64,000 bases of DNA. Origin: Chitinophaga pinensis. GTDB lineage: Bacteria; Bacteroidota; Bacteroidia; Chitinophagales; Chitinophagaceae. The notes under the pieces are model-generated. The model worked only from the letters and a program-made list of their open reading frames with translations. It did not search any database and was not told the DNA's origin. Made by a program: the position numbers and the translations under genes. Of the stretch, positions 34,820-42,718 are shown one piece after another (within the stretch, counting starts at the first letter, position 1; the number at the start of each line of letters is the position of its first letter). The stretch is taken from positions 1 through 64,000 of the forward strand of contig NZ_VOHS01000026.1 in assembly GCF_007896845.1 (NCBI RefSeq), given 5' to 3'.

Positions 34820-35446
34820 TTATTTCCTTGCAAACATGAATTTTCCGAAGTCGAGGATGCTGTCAAGTGTATTAGAGCTGATCAGCTGGAAGCTGAGGTT
34901 AACGGCTTTTTCTATGGCGGCATCTGTCATTTCGAAGCGTTCACTGTCATCTTTTGTCCAGTAGCGGAGTACAAACAGGGCCTGTACCCAGAAGCCATGT
35001 ACATACTGATCTGAAATATACTTGCGTTCCTTGATTTCACCGGTCTGATAACCTTCTTTGATCAGTTCGCGGATATAATCGTAAAACGCGATACGGAAGG
35101 ATTCCAGTTTTTCCAGATGCAGACCGGGCATCAGGTATTGTTCTTTTTGCTGGAGAATGTAGCTTCTGTTTTCACGTAGTTGCTGTACCCACAGGAAGTA
35201 AAAGGTCAGGAGCTTTTCCCGGGCGGAATAGTTCCGGTAGATTTCATCTTCTTTCAGCTTGTCCAATGTTTCCTCAAAGAAAGAGCGCCAGATGTCTTTT
35301 TCCAGAGAATCGAACGAGGAATAGCCGTCGTAAAAGGTGATTTCCGAGATATCCAGCTGTTGGCAGAAGGCATATACAGAAACGGGTCTTTTACCATTTT
35401 CCAGCCAATATGTTTTATAAGCGTCGCGTATGAGTTTTTTATCCAT
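34820..35446 (-). CDS. TetR-family transcriptional regulator
   Basis: I take the start at 35446 (M-D-K-K-L-I-R-D), which gives 208 residues; the frame opens at 35506. The N-terminal helix-turn-helix is A-Y-K-T-Y-W-L-E-N-G-K-R-P-V-S-V-Y-A-F-C-Q-Q-L-D-I-S-E-I-T-F-Y, with F-Y-D in place of the usual F-Y-x-H-F. The C-terminal part is helical and would bind the inducer. It is co-directional with the AarF kinase gene, 7 bases apart. A palindrome at 35485-35507, between promoter and start, is a likely autoregulatory site. Confidence 0.88.
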   Translation of the reverse strand: MDKKLIRDAYKTYWLENGKRPVSVYAFCQQLDISEITFYDGYSSFDSLEKDIWRSFFEETLDKLKEDEIYRNYSAREKLLTFYFLWVQQLRENRSYILQQKEQYLMPGLHLEKLESFRIAFYDYIRELIKEGYQTGEIKERKYISDQYVHGFWVQALFVLRYWTKDDSERFEMTDAAIEKAVNLSFQLISSNTLDSILDFGKFMFARK

Positions 35447-35484
35447 GATCCATGGTTTGGCGTGTAAGAAAAAACATGACAACA

Positions 35485-35507
35485 GGTGACGCGGGTTAAA
35501 CGTCACC
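35485..35507. promoter_or_regulatory. candidate TetR operator (GGTGACG-N9-CGTCACC)
   Basis: Perfect 7-base arms separated by 9 bases lie 39 bases upstream of the TetR gene start and just downstream of the proposed -7 element at 35516-35523. This is the expected place for an autorepression site. Confidence 0.55.
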
Positions 35508-35515
35508 AGCTATTA

Positions 35516-35523
35516 CAAATTTA
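35516..35523 (-). promoter_or_regulatory. -7 element for the TetR-AarF unit
   Basis: On the minus strand TAAATTTG fits TAnnTTTG. A weak -33 (ATTG at 35547-35550) lies 23 bases upstream. Confidence 0.4.
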
Positions 35524-35586
35524 CGCCACAAACGCCGGATTAAGATCAATCTCCCGCCGTGGACTGTTAATAAAACCCTAAATTGA

Positions 35587-35955
35587 TCAGGCAGGACGAT
35601 CACCGGTTTCGGCCACTGTAACTCTGCCTTTATCATCTACCAGCACAACCGTTCCGGCATCGCCCGTAGGCAGGATAAATCTGACCTGAGATGCCGTTTT
35701 TAGCTCCCTGATTTTTTTTGTGGAAAATTCATATACCTGAGCACCAGAAGGTTCGGTTGCCATGACCAGCAGGGATTCTGACAACAGTAGCCACGGTAAT
35801 GTATTCGGCCCGGGATTAAAATGGTTTGTTATCTGGAATCCCTGACTGTCTTCTCTTACTAAAAAACAACCCTTTTTCGTCGATACCACGAGTGTCGTAC
35901 TAAGGGAATGCTGGAAAATGGTCATATTGTCGATATCGGTCTCCATTTTCAGCAC
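35587..35955 (-). CDS. fragment 4: C-terminal propeller-like piece of the split ternary-system protein
   Basis: This 122-residue frame is not an independent gene. Its first in-frame Met is internal: upstream, in the same frame, G-E-R-L-Y-R-I-E-S-L-G-S-T-A-V-L-K continues the previous fragment. It holds repeated short strands (T-L-V-V-S-T-K-K-G-C-F-L-V-R, L-L-V-M-A-T-E-P-S-G-A-Q-V-Y-E-F, G-T-V-V-L-V-D-D-K-G-R-V-T-V), the look of beta-propeller blades. Confidence 0.6.
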   Translation of the reverse strand: MLKMETDIDNMTIFQHSLSTTLVVSTKKGCFLVREDSQGFQITNHFNPGPNTLPWLLLSESLLVMATEPSGAQVYEFSTKKIRELKTASQVRFILPTGDAGTVVLVDDKGRVTVAETGDRPA

Positions 35956-35975
35956 AGCAGTACTGCCGAGGCTCT

Positions 35976-36752
35976 CTATTCTGTATAAACGTTCCCCTGA
36001 AAGAGGTAAAAAGGGTCATTACCATAGATCTGGTAAGGTGCTGATCCTCTCAGGAGTATGACGGGTTCGTTATTTGTTTCATTGAAGCATCTGGTGAGCA
36101 CTTTTTCGCCTTCCATATTATCATCCTGAAGATAGAGTTCCCCGGTGTTTTTATCAGCAATGAACAATACCGGTTGACTATCCAGATCGTTTGTTACGCC
36201 CAGCAGTTCTTGTCCGGCAGAAAAGTCAGTGGTATCCAGCTTTATATGGCTATGAAAAGGGCTGACATGTGGCAGGTCGGGGACACCGATATCAATAACC
36301 CCCCGGTTTGTTTTCAGGAACATCGTCAGCTTGCTGTGCCGCATATTTCCGCTGATGGGGAAGTAAGGCTGAAGGGTGACTTCTCTTTTACGTCTGACCT
36401 GTTCTGCCAGATGCCGGCTTTCCCACGAATAGTATTTCTGATGGCCTTGCAGGGTCATGCGTAGCACAAAGACACGGGCGGACAGTTTACCTACGAACAG
36501 AAGCTGCTGCATCGATGCCGTTGCGCCATACCATTCGATATCTTCCCTAAGCCGGAATCCCTGTGTTGTTTTAATATTTGCTTCCGGGTATTTCTGGCGG
36601 TCGTGATAGCGTTGAATATCGTGCTGAACCTGTTTATCTTCCGGCAGGATCCTTTTCAGGAGGTTCAGTTTGTTGGTGTCGCCCTGTTCTATCTGAGGAC
36701 TGATCACCTCATAAGTTATTTGTGTGGTGACATTGCCGGCTTGTTCGTCCAT
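35976..36752 (-). CDS. fragment 3: middle propeller-like piece of the split ternary-system protein
   Basis: The 258-residue frame begins inside a conserved stretch, since P-V-H-L-L-D-F-R-E-Q reads in frame just before its first Met. It ends in a shifted tail at Y-L-F-Q-G-N-V-Y-T-E. Strands such as L-L-F-V-G-K-L-S-A-R-V-F-V-L-R-M and P-V-L-F-I-A-D-K-N-T-G-E-L-Y-L suggest propeller blades. Confidence 0.6.
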   Translation of the reverse strand: MDEQAGNVTTQITYEVISPQIEQGDTNKLNLLKRILPEDKQVQHDIQRYHDRQKYPEANIKTTQGFRLREDIEWYGATASMQQLLFVGKLSARVFVLRMTLQGHQKYYSWESRHLAEQVRRKREVTLQPYFPISGNMRHSKLTMFLKTNRGVIDIGVPDLPHVSPFHSHIKLDTTDFSAGQELLGVTNDLDSQPVLFIADKNTGELYLQDDNMEGEKVLTRCFNETNNEPVILLRGSAPYQIYGNDPFYLFQGNVYTE

Positions 36753-37486
36753 TTGTTCACGGAAGTCGAGTAAATGGACAGGAACTGGTCATATCGCTCC
36801 TGCGGGGTCTTTTCGCTATATATGCTGCTGATCTTTGCTGCCAGTCCGGTTTTATCCTGCTGGTTATTGATCTCAAGATATCTGATCAGGCAATTTCTGC
36901 CATTATAGTCATTTTGCCAGCCATTTGCGAGTATATTGGTAGCGGCGGTTGTATCTGCTGTTTTTTCATGCAGGATACGCGCTGCCGCCAGATAGTCCCG
37001 TGTACCCAGATATTGTTCTACTGCCAGCTGATAGTATTCGAGTGCGCTTTCCCGTCGGGAAAGTTGCATCAGCAGATCCCCTGTTTTCTCAAATTTCTTT
37101 TGTTCTTTATAGATTTTGATGGCTTCCAGCAAGAGTCCGCCCTGTTCATAACACCTTGCTGCTTCCAAAGGCTGGTTGAGATGACTTTGGTAGAGGATGG
37201 CTGCTTCGTGATAGAACTTTCCCTTTTCCAATAGTCTTGCCGCCTGCCACAGATCACCCAGCAGGTGTGCATAGATATAGGCTGCCTGCCGGAAATCACC
37301 TTCTTCAATCGCTTTCCGTGCCTGTTCCTGATATTTTTGTCTCAGCCGTTCTCCCTGATTTTCACTGGCATGCCATCCGTCTACGCTGTGGGCGCTGAAC
37401 AGACCACTCAGGCTGAAGTTGGTGTTGCGTACACTCAGGCGGTCAGATGGCGGTGCTGTGCCTCTACCCGCTGCATTATCTGACAA
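36716..37486 (-). CDS. fragment 2: TPR-like solenoid piece of the split ternary-system protein
   Basis: This 256-residue frame has only a TTG to start from. Upstream in the same frame R-E-L-E-R-L-L-K-L-F-E-T-N-P-G-E-A-L-K-Y is clearly coding. Its helices repeat about every 20 residues with A-A-x-I-Y/L-Y patterns (A-A-Y-I-Y-A-H-L-L-G-D, A-A-I-L-Y-Q-S-H-L-N-Q-P-L-E-A-A-R-C-Y, A-I-K-I-Y-K-E-Q-K-K), as in TPR-like solenoids. It may be a protein-interaction arm. Confidence 0.65.
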   Translation of the reverse strand: MSDNAAGRGTAPPSDRLSVRNTNFSLSGLFSAHSVDGWHASENQGERLRQKYQEQARKAIEEGDFRQAAYIYAHLLGDLWQAARLLEKGKFYHEAAILYQSHLNQPLEAARCYEQGGLLLEAIKIYKEQKKFEKTGDLLMQLSRRESALEYYQLAVEQYLGTRDYLAAARILHEKTADTTAATNILANGWQNDYNGRNCLIRYLEINNQQDKTGLAAKISSIYSEKTPQERYDQFLSIYSTSVNKWTNKPAMSPHK

Positions 37487-37545
37487 GGGAATAGCGTATT
37501 TCAGTGCCTCTCCGGGGTTTGTTTCAAATAATTTAAGCAGGCGTT

Positions 37546-38382
37546 CTAATTCACGGTCTCTTTAGCCTGCAGGTCCTGCATCATTTTTTCAAGGCCACGT
37601 TGTACATATGAGCTACCAGATCCACCAGATCCGCCAGCACCTCCGCGAACGGATCTGCCACCACTTCTTTCTGATGATGCAGTACGGCCACCGAAAGAGA
37701 ATAATTTTAAAGCGGAAAGGAATTTACCAATTATACTTTCACGGAAAAATGATGCCTGCTGACCGGAAGTATCCGGGTTTTCGTCAGGTGGAAGACCAGA
37801 CAGGATAGTACCATCCTCCTGCGGTAAGTCATATAATGGTCTGGGGGCATCTCCGTTTCCCAGTAATTCACTGATATTGGCGGTTGTGGCAACCTGCGTA
37901 ATGCCGATATTGGTTAATCTGGCTATAGGCGGCATACCGGGATGCGCATGATCCCAGGAACGCGTTAGTTGTTTTCCGGCATTTACCAATACTGACAGGC
38001 TGATTTCATCCCGTATCTCGAAACCAACAAAACCTATTGCAGGATGTAATATCTGGCGGTGCCAGATCAGGAGGTCTTTCATTTCTGCCGGAGAGATGGC
38101 TGGTGTGATACGCGCATTGACAGGAATAAAGCAATTCCCGTTAATGACAGTATAGGGATGACGTATTTTTTCGGGTGATGGGAGCTGATTTTTGAAAACA
38201 ACCAGCAGACCACCCGCTTCTTCTGTGTTTTTGTGTTCCGGTAATAGAAAGCCGGAGAGCCCTGTCAGAGGGATCTGCCATTCATTCATTTCACGGAACC
38301 ATTCCTCCGGTGTATTGCCGCGGAGGAAAGCAGCGCCTGTGTTGTGCAGGATCTGTGCATCATATTGCAGCTGCAGTAACAT
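37546..38382 (-). CDS. fragment 1: N-terminal bpX-like domain of the split ternary-system protein
   Basis: The 278-residue frame has a genuine ATG at 38382, overlapping the end of the vWA gene by 23 bases. Residues 1-175 resemble a bpX domain of MoxR-vWA-propeller ternary systems (G-N-C-F-I-P-V-N-A-R-I-T-P-A, H-P-A-I-G-F-V-G-F-E). A linker at about 230-255 is mostly Gly, Ser and Arg. The last four residues, after Q-A-K, are probably a shifted tail. Confidence 0.7.
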   Translation of the reverse strand: MLLQLQYDAQILHNTGAAFLRGNTPEEWFREMNEWQIPLTGLSGFLLPEHKNTEEAGGLLVVFKNQLPSPEKIRHPYTVINGNCFIPVNARITPAISPAEMKDLLIWHRQILHPAIGFVGFEIRDEISLSVLVNAGKQLTRSWDHAHPGMPPIARLTNIGITQVATTANISELLGNGDAPRPLYDLPQEDGTILSGLPPDENPDTSGQQASFFRESIIGKFLSALKLFSFGGRTASSERSGGRSVRGGAGGSGGSGSSYVQRGLEKMMQDLQAKETVN

Positions 38383-40858
38383 ATTTCTGGATTATGTGTA
38401 TAAATGGACGAATATATTTCTGATGGAAGGCCATTATTTCTACCACTTTAGCGTCTTCCGGTCTTAAATATGGGTGTCCGCAGGTATCCCCATTGGAAGC
38501 CCAGCAGGAAATGCCGATGTTCACCATTACAGGGAGCGCTATTTCAGGTAATGCCTTATTAGAGCTACGGAGGTAGAGCATATGGCGTACTGCATCAAAC
38601 CATGCCTCACTACCATCCGGCCAGTGGTATCGCAATAATGGTTGTCGCAGGTCTTTTACTTTCAGCTTTTGCATCGTGCTGATGATGTTATGCTCCGGTG
38701 CAGGGCCGTTAACAGGAATGAATTCAACTTTATTCTGGCTGAAGATCAGTTCATGCCTGTTGACTTCAAAGTTTCCATTGTCATTGATGGCGATATGTTT
38801 GATCTTACTCACCATATCATATGCCGCTGAGCTGTTGCTGTAAACGTTGGTTGACATCAATGTCATTGAACGGATATTGTCGAGCTGTGTTCGCTGCAGG
38901 CCAGGAGGTGCAGCTGTCAGTTCTCTACTGTACACATTCAGTGAATAGATGCCGTTGGCCGTTTCAAAAAGGAATGACTTATCATTAATACTGAATTCAG
39001 TTCTGAATATTTTACCGATGCTTGTTTCCTGTATCAACTTAATCGTGACCGGATGGCTTGACAACTGTCGTGTCTTTTTATCCAGGTGGCAGATGATGAA
39101 GGCTTTGGTATGCCTGTCCCGGAACTGGATGAAGAAATTGTTTTCATCATGTCCGTAGTTATAGACTGACATATACGCTTCGGGGAACAGGGACATCATT
39201 TCCAGAGCTCCTTTATGTTGATTCTGCCAGTATACCAGTTGTCGCTGGTCTGTTATGCAGATACCACTATGGTCCTTTGAGGCAATACCGTTGTAGCCAT
39301 AATTGCGTCTTGCCGGTAATAACAAAGGAAAGGGCACGTGTTCGAGGAACAGGGGAATATCCAGCATTGTGGGAGTACCTCTGAAGCTATGTGTGAGCGG
39401 CTGTTTTTTAGCACGTGGAGGAGGCGGTTCCAGATTGATACGGGCAGTGCTGAGTAGCTTTCTGTGTCCGGAGAGATACCTGTACAAGTGAACTGTCGCA
39501 TCCCGTTCTATTGTTACCAGAAATCCATTGTGCGGACGCAAGGAGGCAAACGCATGTTGAAAGTCTGTTTCATGGAACAGCTCTTCGCTGGTGATCAGGA
39601 AAAATTCGTGGTCATTGCTGAGTGTATGCAATTCATTAAATGCCAATAAAGCATTGGCGCTGCGCAATGCCGGCGAAAGTACGTGCATGGACTTTACCAC
39701 ATCTTTTTTATTGGTAAGGTCAATGGTTTTGCATTGGTCTCCTGCGAGGGCATAGCTTGTGATAGTGGCCTGCTGTTTCTTATCCACGATGGAGGCCAGA
39801 GTAGTGGATACGGCCAGCATATGCGGCGTTCCCCACATTTTTATACTCTTGTCAATCAGTATAAAACGGTGTGTATGCAGTTTGTCGGGGATTTCTTCCC
39901 GGCGAAGGTATAAGGCTTCATTGTTGGCCAGTCTTGCCATCAGCACATCATCTTCATTGGCCAGTTCACTGAGCAGCAGTTTATCAATAGTGCCTTTATT
40001 GGTAATATCAGACACACCACCGATCGTTCTGTCTCCCGCCCGATTCGTATGCATGGGCAGATGAATGGCTGCCATCAGGCGTTGGGTCAGTAATGCAATA
40101 TATGCGGTGTTGTCATCTTCTGCCAGTTCTTCCAGCAGGTCTTTTTCTCCTGCCTGTGGCGGCAAGGGTAATGCTTCCGGCATCTCTACAGGTGCCAGTG
40201 GGGGAGGAGGTGTAGCTGGTGTTTTGATCCGTGTTTCCAGTTCCTGTTCCAGCACATCTGTATAAGGATATTTATGCAGGATACGGGACATGATACGGAG
40301 GTCCGTGTTTGCCTGTGTATTCGACCAGTTATTATCGTCTATTCGTGGTGCACAATAATCTTCGGCTGGCAGTTTTTGAAATATAGCGATCATTTCCTTT
40401 CCGGAACCATTCGCCAGTGCCAGTGGAATCTGTTCAAAAAGGCAGTTGAAGAGTATGGTACGTTTATCCTCGTGCCAGTATTGGCGGGACAGCGGATATA
40501 ACAGGTCAACAAATGAGCTTAACAGGTTGGAATCATCCGTCAGATCTTCAGGATTGGAGCGGTATAACCAGCTTTCGGGATTTATCATGGCACGCCATAA
40601 TTCCTGCTTTAATACGTCCGGGGTAATACCTTCCCGTGGCCGTTGTGTATCCACTTTACCGATCATTAAAATGATCAGCAAAACAGATAAGGGAGGTGTT
40701 GTCGCATATTCCTGCGACAGGAGACCGATCAATTCTTCTTTGAAACAGATTGTGTTTCCTTTGGCAAATTCTATGACAGTGCCGTCTTCTGTCCAGTGCC
40801 AGAAATAGTCTTTGGGTGCACTGAAATAAGCGATGGTTCTATCGTGCAGATTTTCCAT
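38360..40858 (-). CDS. vWA plus beta-propeller-like protein of the ternary system
   Basis: The 832-residue cytoplasmic protein has three parts. Residues 1-270 are a helical N-terminus of unknown type. Residues about 280-490 are a diverged von Willebrand A domain: G-G-V-S-D-I-T-N-K-G-T-I-D-K-L-L-L-S-E-L leads in, and the metal-site-like motif is D336-K-S338 in L-I-D-K-S-I-K-M-W-G-T-P. Residues 520-832 are propeller-like strands ending in W-P-D-G-S-E-A-W-F-D, L-Y-L-R-S-S-N and C-W-A-S-N-G-D-T-C-G-H-P-Y. This matches the vWA component of MoxR-vWA-beta-propeller systems, in which the vWA protein works with the MoxR ATPase. The gene begins directly (0 bases) after its upstream neighbour and overlaps the next gene, so the proteins are probably made in set ratios. 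Confidence 0.82.
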   Translation of the reverse strand: MENLHDRTIAYFSAPKDYFWHWTEDGTVIEFAKGNTICFKEELIGLLSQEYATTPPLSVLLIILMIGKVDTQRPREGITPDVLKQELWRAMINPESWLYRSNPEDLTDDSNLLSSFVDLLYPLSRQYWHEDKRTILFNCLFEQIPLALANGSGKEMIAIFQKLPAEDYCAPRIDDNNWSNTQANTDLRIMSRILHKYPYTDVLEQELETRIKTPATPPPPLAPVEMPEALPLPPQAGEKDLLEELAEDDNTAYIALLTQRLMAAIHLPMHTNRAGDRTIGGVSDITNKGTIDKLLLSELANEDDVLMARLANNEALYLRREEIPDKLHTHRFILIDKSIKMWGTPHMLAVSTTLASIVDKKQQATITSYALAGDQCKTIDLTNKKDVVKSMHVLSPALRSANALLAFNELHTLSNDHEFFLITSEELFHETDFQHAFASLRPHNGFLVTIERDATVHLYRYLSGHRKLLSTARINLEPPPPRAKKQPLTHSFRGTPTMLDIPLFLEHVPFPLLLPARRNYGYNGIASKDHSGICITDQRQLVYWQNQHKGALEMMSLFPEAYMSVYNYGHDENNFFIQFRDRHTKAFIICHLDKKTRQLSSHPVTIKLIQETSIGKIFRTEFSINDKSFLFETANGIYSLNVYSRELTAAPPGLQRTQLDNIRSMTLMSTNVYSNSSAAYDMVSKIKHIAINDNGNFEVNRHELIFSQNKVEFIPVNGPAPEHNIISTMQKLKVKDLRQPLLRYHWPDGSEAWFDAVRHMLYLRSSNKALPEIALPVMVNIGISCWASNGDTCGHPYLRPEDAKVVEIMAFHQKYIRPFIHIIQKYVTAAAI

Positions 40859-41563
40859 TTAAAGTACATTGGTGAGGCGGATGGCGCTTCTGGTTGCCAT
40901 TACAAAACAATTCATGGGAATACGTTCCCATTGTCCGTCCGGATGAAACAATATCATGGCGTCTTTATCTGCGGCAAACTGCTCTATGATAAATGCGCCA
41001 GCCATTGACGGATCGAAATCATAGCCGGCTGGCAACAGCAGATTGTTTCTGACCACATAAGCCTTTCCCGGCAGGGAGGGTACAGGAGCGCCGATTACCA
41101 ATACTTCTTCCGATTCGCATACTGCAAAACTGAGTTGCTGTAATCTGATCAAAGGGGCATTGTCAGCGTATGCTTTCCAGTGTGCCAGATTGGTGATAAC
41201 AGCTGCTGGTTCTGTAGTCTGTGGTGCAGGGGTGAGTTGTATCGTGAATGTCTGCCGGGTTTTTCCCGGTAAGGCAGAAACAGGCAATTCTACTGTAAGA
41301 AAAGACGTCAGGGCTTCCCATGTCATTCTTTTAAGTGTATCGTGCGGTGTTTGCCGGCCGGGCAGGAATAAGCGTCCTTCGAAATCCGCGAGGTAAGTAT
41401 GTTTTACAGGCAACTTACGCAGCCGTATATCTGTACTTTCCGCCGGGATGCCTCTTACCCAGATGTCATCTCCTGAGAGAGCTACCTGCAGATCCGGCCA
41501 GGTGCGTATGTTTCCCAGTGTTTCCAGTTGTGTCAGGGGAAGCACGATGATCATTTCTTTCAT
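40859..41563 (-). CDS. bpX-like accessory protein of the ternary system
   Basis: I place the start at 41563 (M-K-E-M-I-I-V-L-P-L-T), which overlaps the MoxR stop in an ATGA and so suggests coupled translation; the frame extends to 41641. The 234-residue protein has W-V-R-G-I-P near residue 40, L-R-K-L-P, G-R-L-F-L-P-G-R-Q-T-P and later V-L-V-I-G-A-P-V-P-S-L-P-G. These elements recur in the small bpX proteins of MoxR-vWA-propeller systems. The exact bpX class is not assigned. No catalytic motif is visible; it may recruit or recognise a target. Confidence 0.72.
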   Translation of the reverse strand: MKEMIIVLPLTQLETLGNIRTWPDLQVALSGDDIWVRGIPAESTDIRLRKLPVKHTYLADFEGRLFLPGRQTPHDTLKRMTWEALTSFLTVELPVSALPGKTRQTFTIQLTPAPQTTEPAAVITNLAHWKAYADNAPLIRLQQLSFAVCESEEVLVIGAPVPSLPGKAYVVRNNLLLPAGYDFDPSMAGAFIIEQFAADKDAMILFHPDGQWERIPMNCFVMATRSAIRLTNVL

Positions 41564-42711
41564 GCTGATTGCATTATCTTCTTCCAGAGTGCGTCGATAG
41601 GAGTCAGTACATAGCTGCGTTGTGTGTTGTTGCTGATCCACTCACAGCGGCTATTGATGCTGCGTAGTCTGTCTTTGATCTGTGCACGGGTGGCTGCAGG
41701 TGTATCCGGATTGTCCCATTGCTGCTGCAATTGTTCCACTTCCCGGTACAGGGCTTCGGCATCTGGTGTGCCGCTGTTGTTGGCGCGTGGGTGTTCCTGT
41801 GGATGCTGTTCACCTTTCGCAATTATGGCATTTACGATACCTGCGATGATCTCAATCTGTTCTTCCGTATCCCAGATATAGCGCAGTATCCACAGATCAG
41901 AGAGAATAGCTTTATCTCTTCTGCAAAGCAGGGCACTGGCGGCTATCAATCGTTGCAGTTTTACAGCGCGTCTGTCAGATATCTGTATACCTGCATTTCT
42001 GAGTTGCTGTATCAGGGAGATATATTCGGTCCTTATACTACTGAGATCTATGGTGGTATTCAGCTGCTGTAATGCACGAAGTTCTTCAGCGGCTATTCCT
42101 TCACGTTTATTATCTGTTTGCTGTTCCAGTCCCCATCCGGCCTGCAGTACACTATCCAGCATCACCGGATCAACGTTACTACAGCGTACTCTTATCAGGA
42201 ACCTGTCGAACAGTGCCTGCAGTGCCTCATCTTCCGGGAGGTGGTTGCTTGCACCGATGAAGGTCAGGGCAGGTAGCTGACGGGTTTCTTTTCCTCTACG
42301 GAATATTTTTTCATTCAACGCCATGAGCAGGCTGTTTAGAATGGCGCTGTTGGCATTTAGTAATTCATCCAGAAATACCAATGAAGCTTCCGGCAGCATA
42401 CCGTCTGTATTGGTGACAAGGTCGCCGTCACGCAATTTACGGATGTCGAATGGTCCGAATAGTTCATTGGGCTCGGTAAAGCGGGTCAGCAGGTATTCAA
42501 ATGTTTTCAGGTCCAGCTGGCGTGCGAGTTCGCGTACCAGAGCACTTTTGGCGGTACCCGGGGGACCGAACAGAAAAAGGTTTTCTCTTCCTGCCAGACA
42601 AATTCCCATCAGGTCAATAATGTCATCTTTTCCTACGAATGTGTCTTTCATGCGTTGAAGTACATCATTCAGCTTGTCTATCAGTGGTGATTCAACGGTT
42701 AATGGTTCCAT
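41560..42711 (-). CDS. MoxR-family AAA+ ATPase of the ternary system
   Basis: I take the start at 42711 (M-E-P-L-T-V), 7 bases after the stop of the preceding gene; the frame opens at 42738. The 383-residue protein has Walker A G-P-P-G-T-A-K-S at 49-56, a MoxR-type F-T-E-P-N-E-L-F-G-P block, Walker B L-V-F-L-D-E-L at 111-117, sensor 1 in F-I-G-A-S-N-H-L-P, and Arg residues in L-F-D-R-F-L-I-R. The C-terminal lid is followed by a predicted coiled coil. MoxR ATPases act as chaperones with vWA partners, here the protein at 38360-40858. The surrounding bpX genes place it in a conflict-type system rather than in the classical MoxR metabolic role. Confidence 0.92.
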   Translation of the reverse strand: MEPLTVESPLIDKLNDVLQRMKDTFVGKDDIIDLMGICLAGRENLFLFGPPGTAKSALVRELARQLDLKTFEYLLTRFTEPNELFGPFDIRKLRDGDLVTNTDGMLPEASLVFLDELLNANSAILNSLLMALNEKIFRRGKETRQLPALTFIGASNHLPEDEALQALFDRFLIRVRCSNVDPVMLDSVLQAGWGLEQQTDNKREGIAAEELRALQQLNTTIDLSSIRTEYISLIQQLRNAGIQISDRRAVKLQRLIAASALLCRRDKAILSDLWILRYIWDTEEQIEIIAGIVNAIIAKGEQHPQEHPRANNSGTPDAEALYREVEQLQQQWDNPDTPAATRAQIKDRLRSINSRCEWISNNTQRSYVLTPIDALWKKIMQSA

Positions 42712-42718
42712 ATTGTTG

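Larger units (their letters stand above)
35587..38382 (-). pseudogene. bpX-TPR-beta-propeller protein of the ternary system, three frameshifts
   Basis: Four adjacent minus-strand frames read as one protein of about 930 residues: 37546-38382, 36716-37486, 35976-36752 and 35587-35955. Each junction is fixed by sequence that continues in another frame. Near 37560, Q-A-K continues as R-D-R-E-L-E-R-L-L-K-L-F-E-T-N-P. Near 36783, E-R-Y-D-Q continues as P-V-H-L-L-D-F-R-E-Q-M-D-E-Q. At the C4 run 35994-35997, L-F-Q-G continues as E-R-L-Y-R-I-E-S-L-G-S. All three fit loss of one base. The intact protein would have an N-terminal bpX-like domain, a Gly/Ser linker, a TPR-like solenoid, and a C-terminal beta-propeller-like part. 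As read here it is broken; assembly error is a strong alternative. The four pieces are also listed separately. Confidence 0.75.

Noticed and set aside
37540-37570. Programmed -1 ribosomal frameshift at the first break of the ternary-system gene
   Set aside because: The site reads GCT AAA GAG and lacks a canonical slippery heptamer. The other two breaks would need separate explanations, while single-base loss explains all three.
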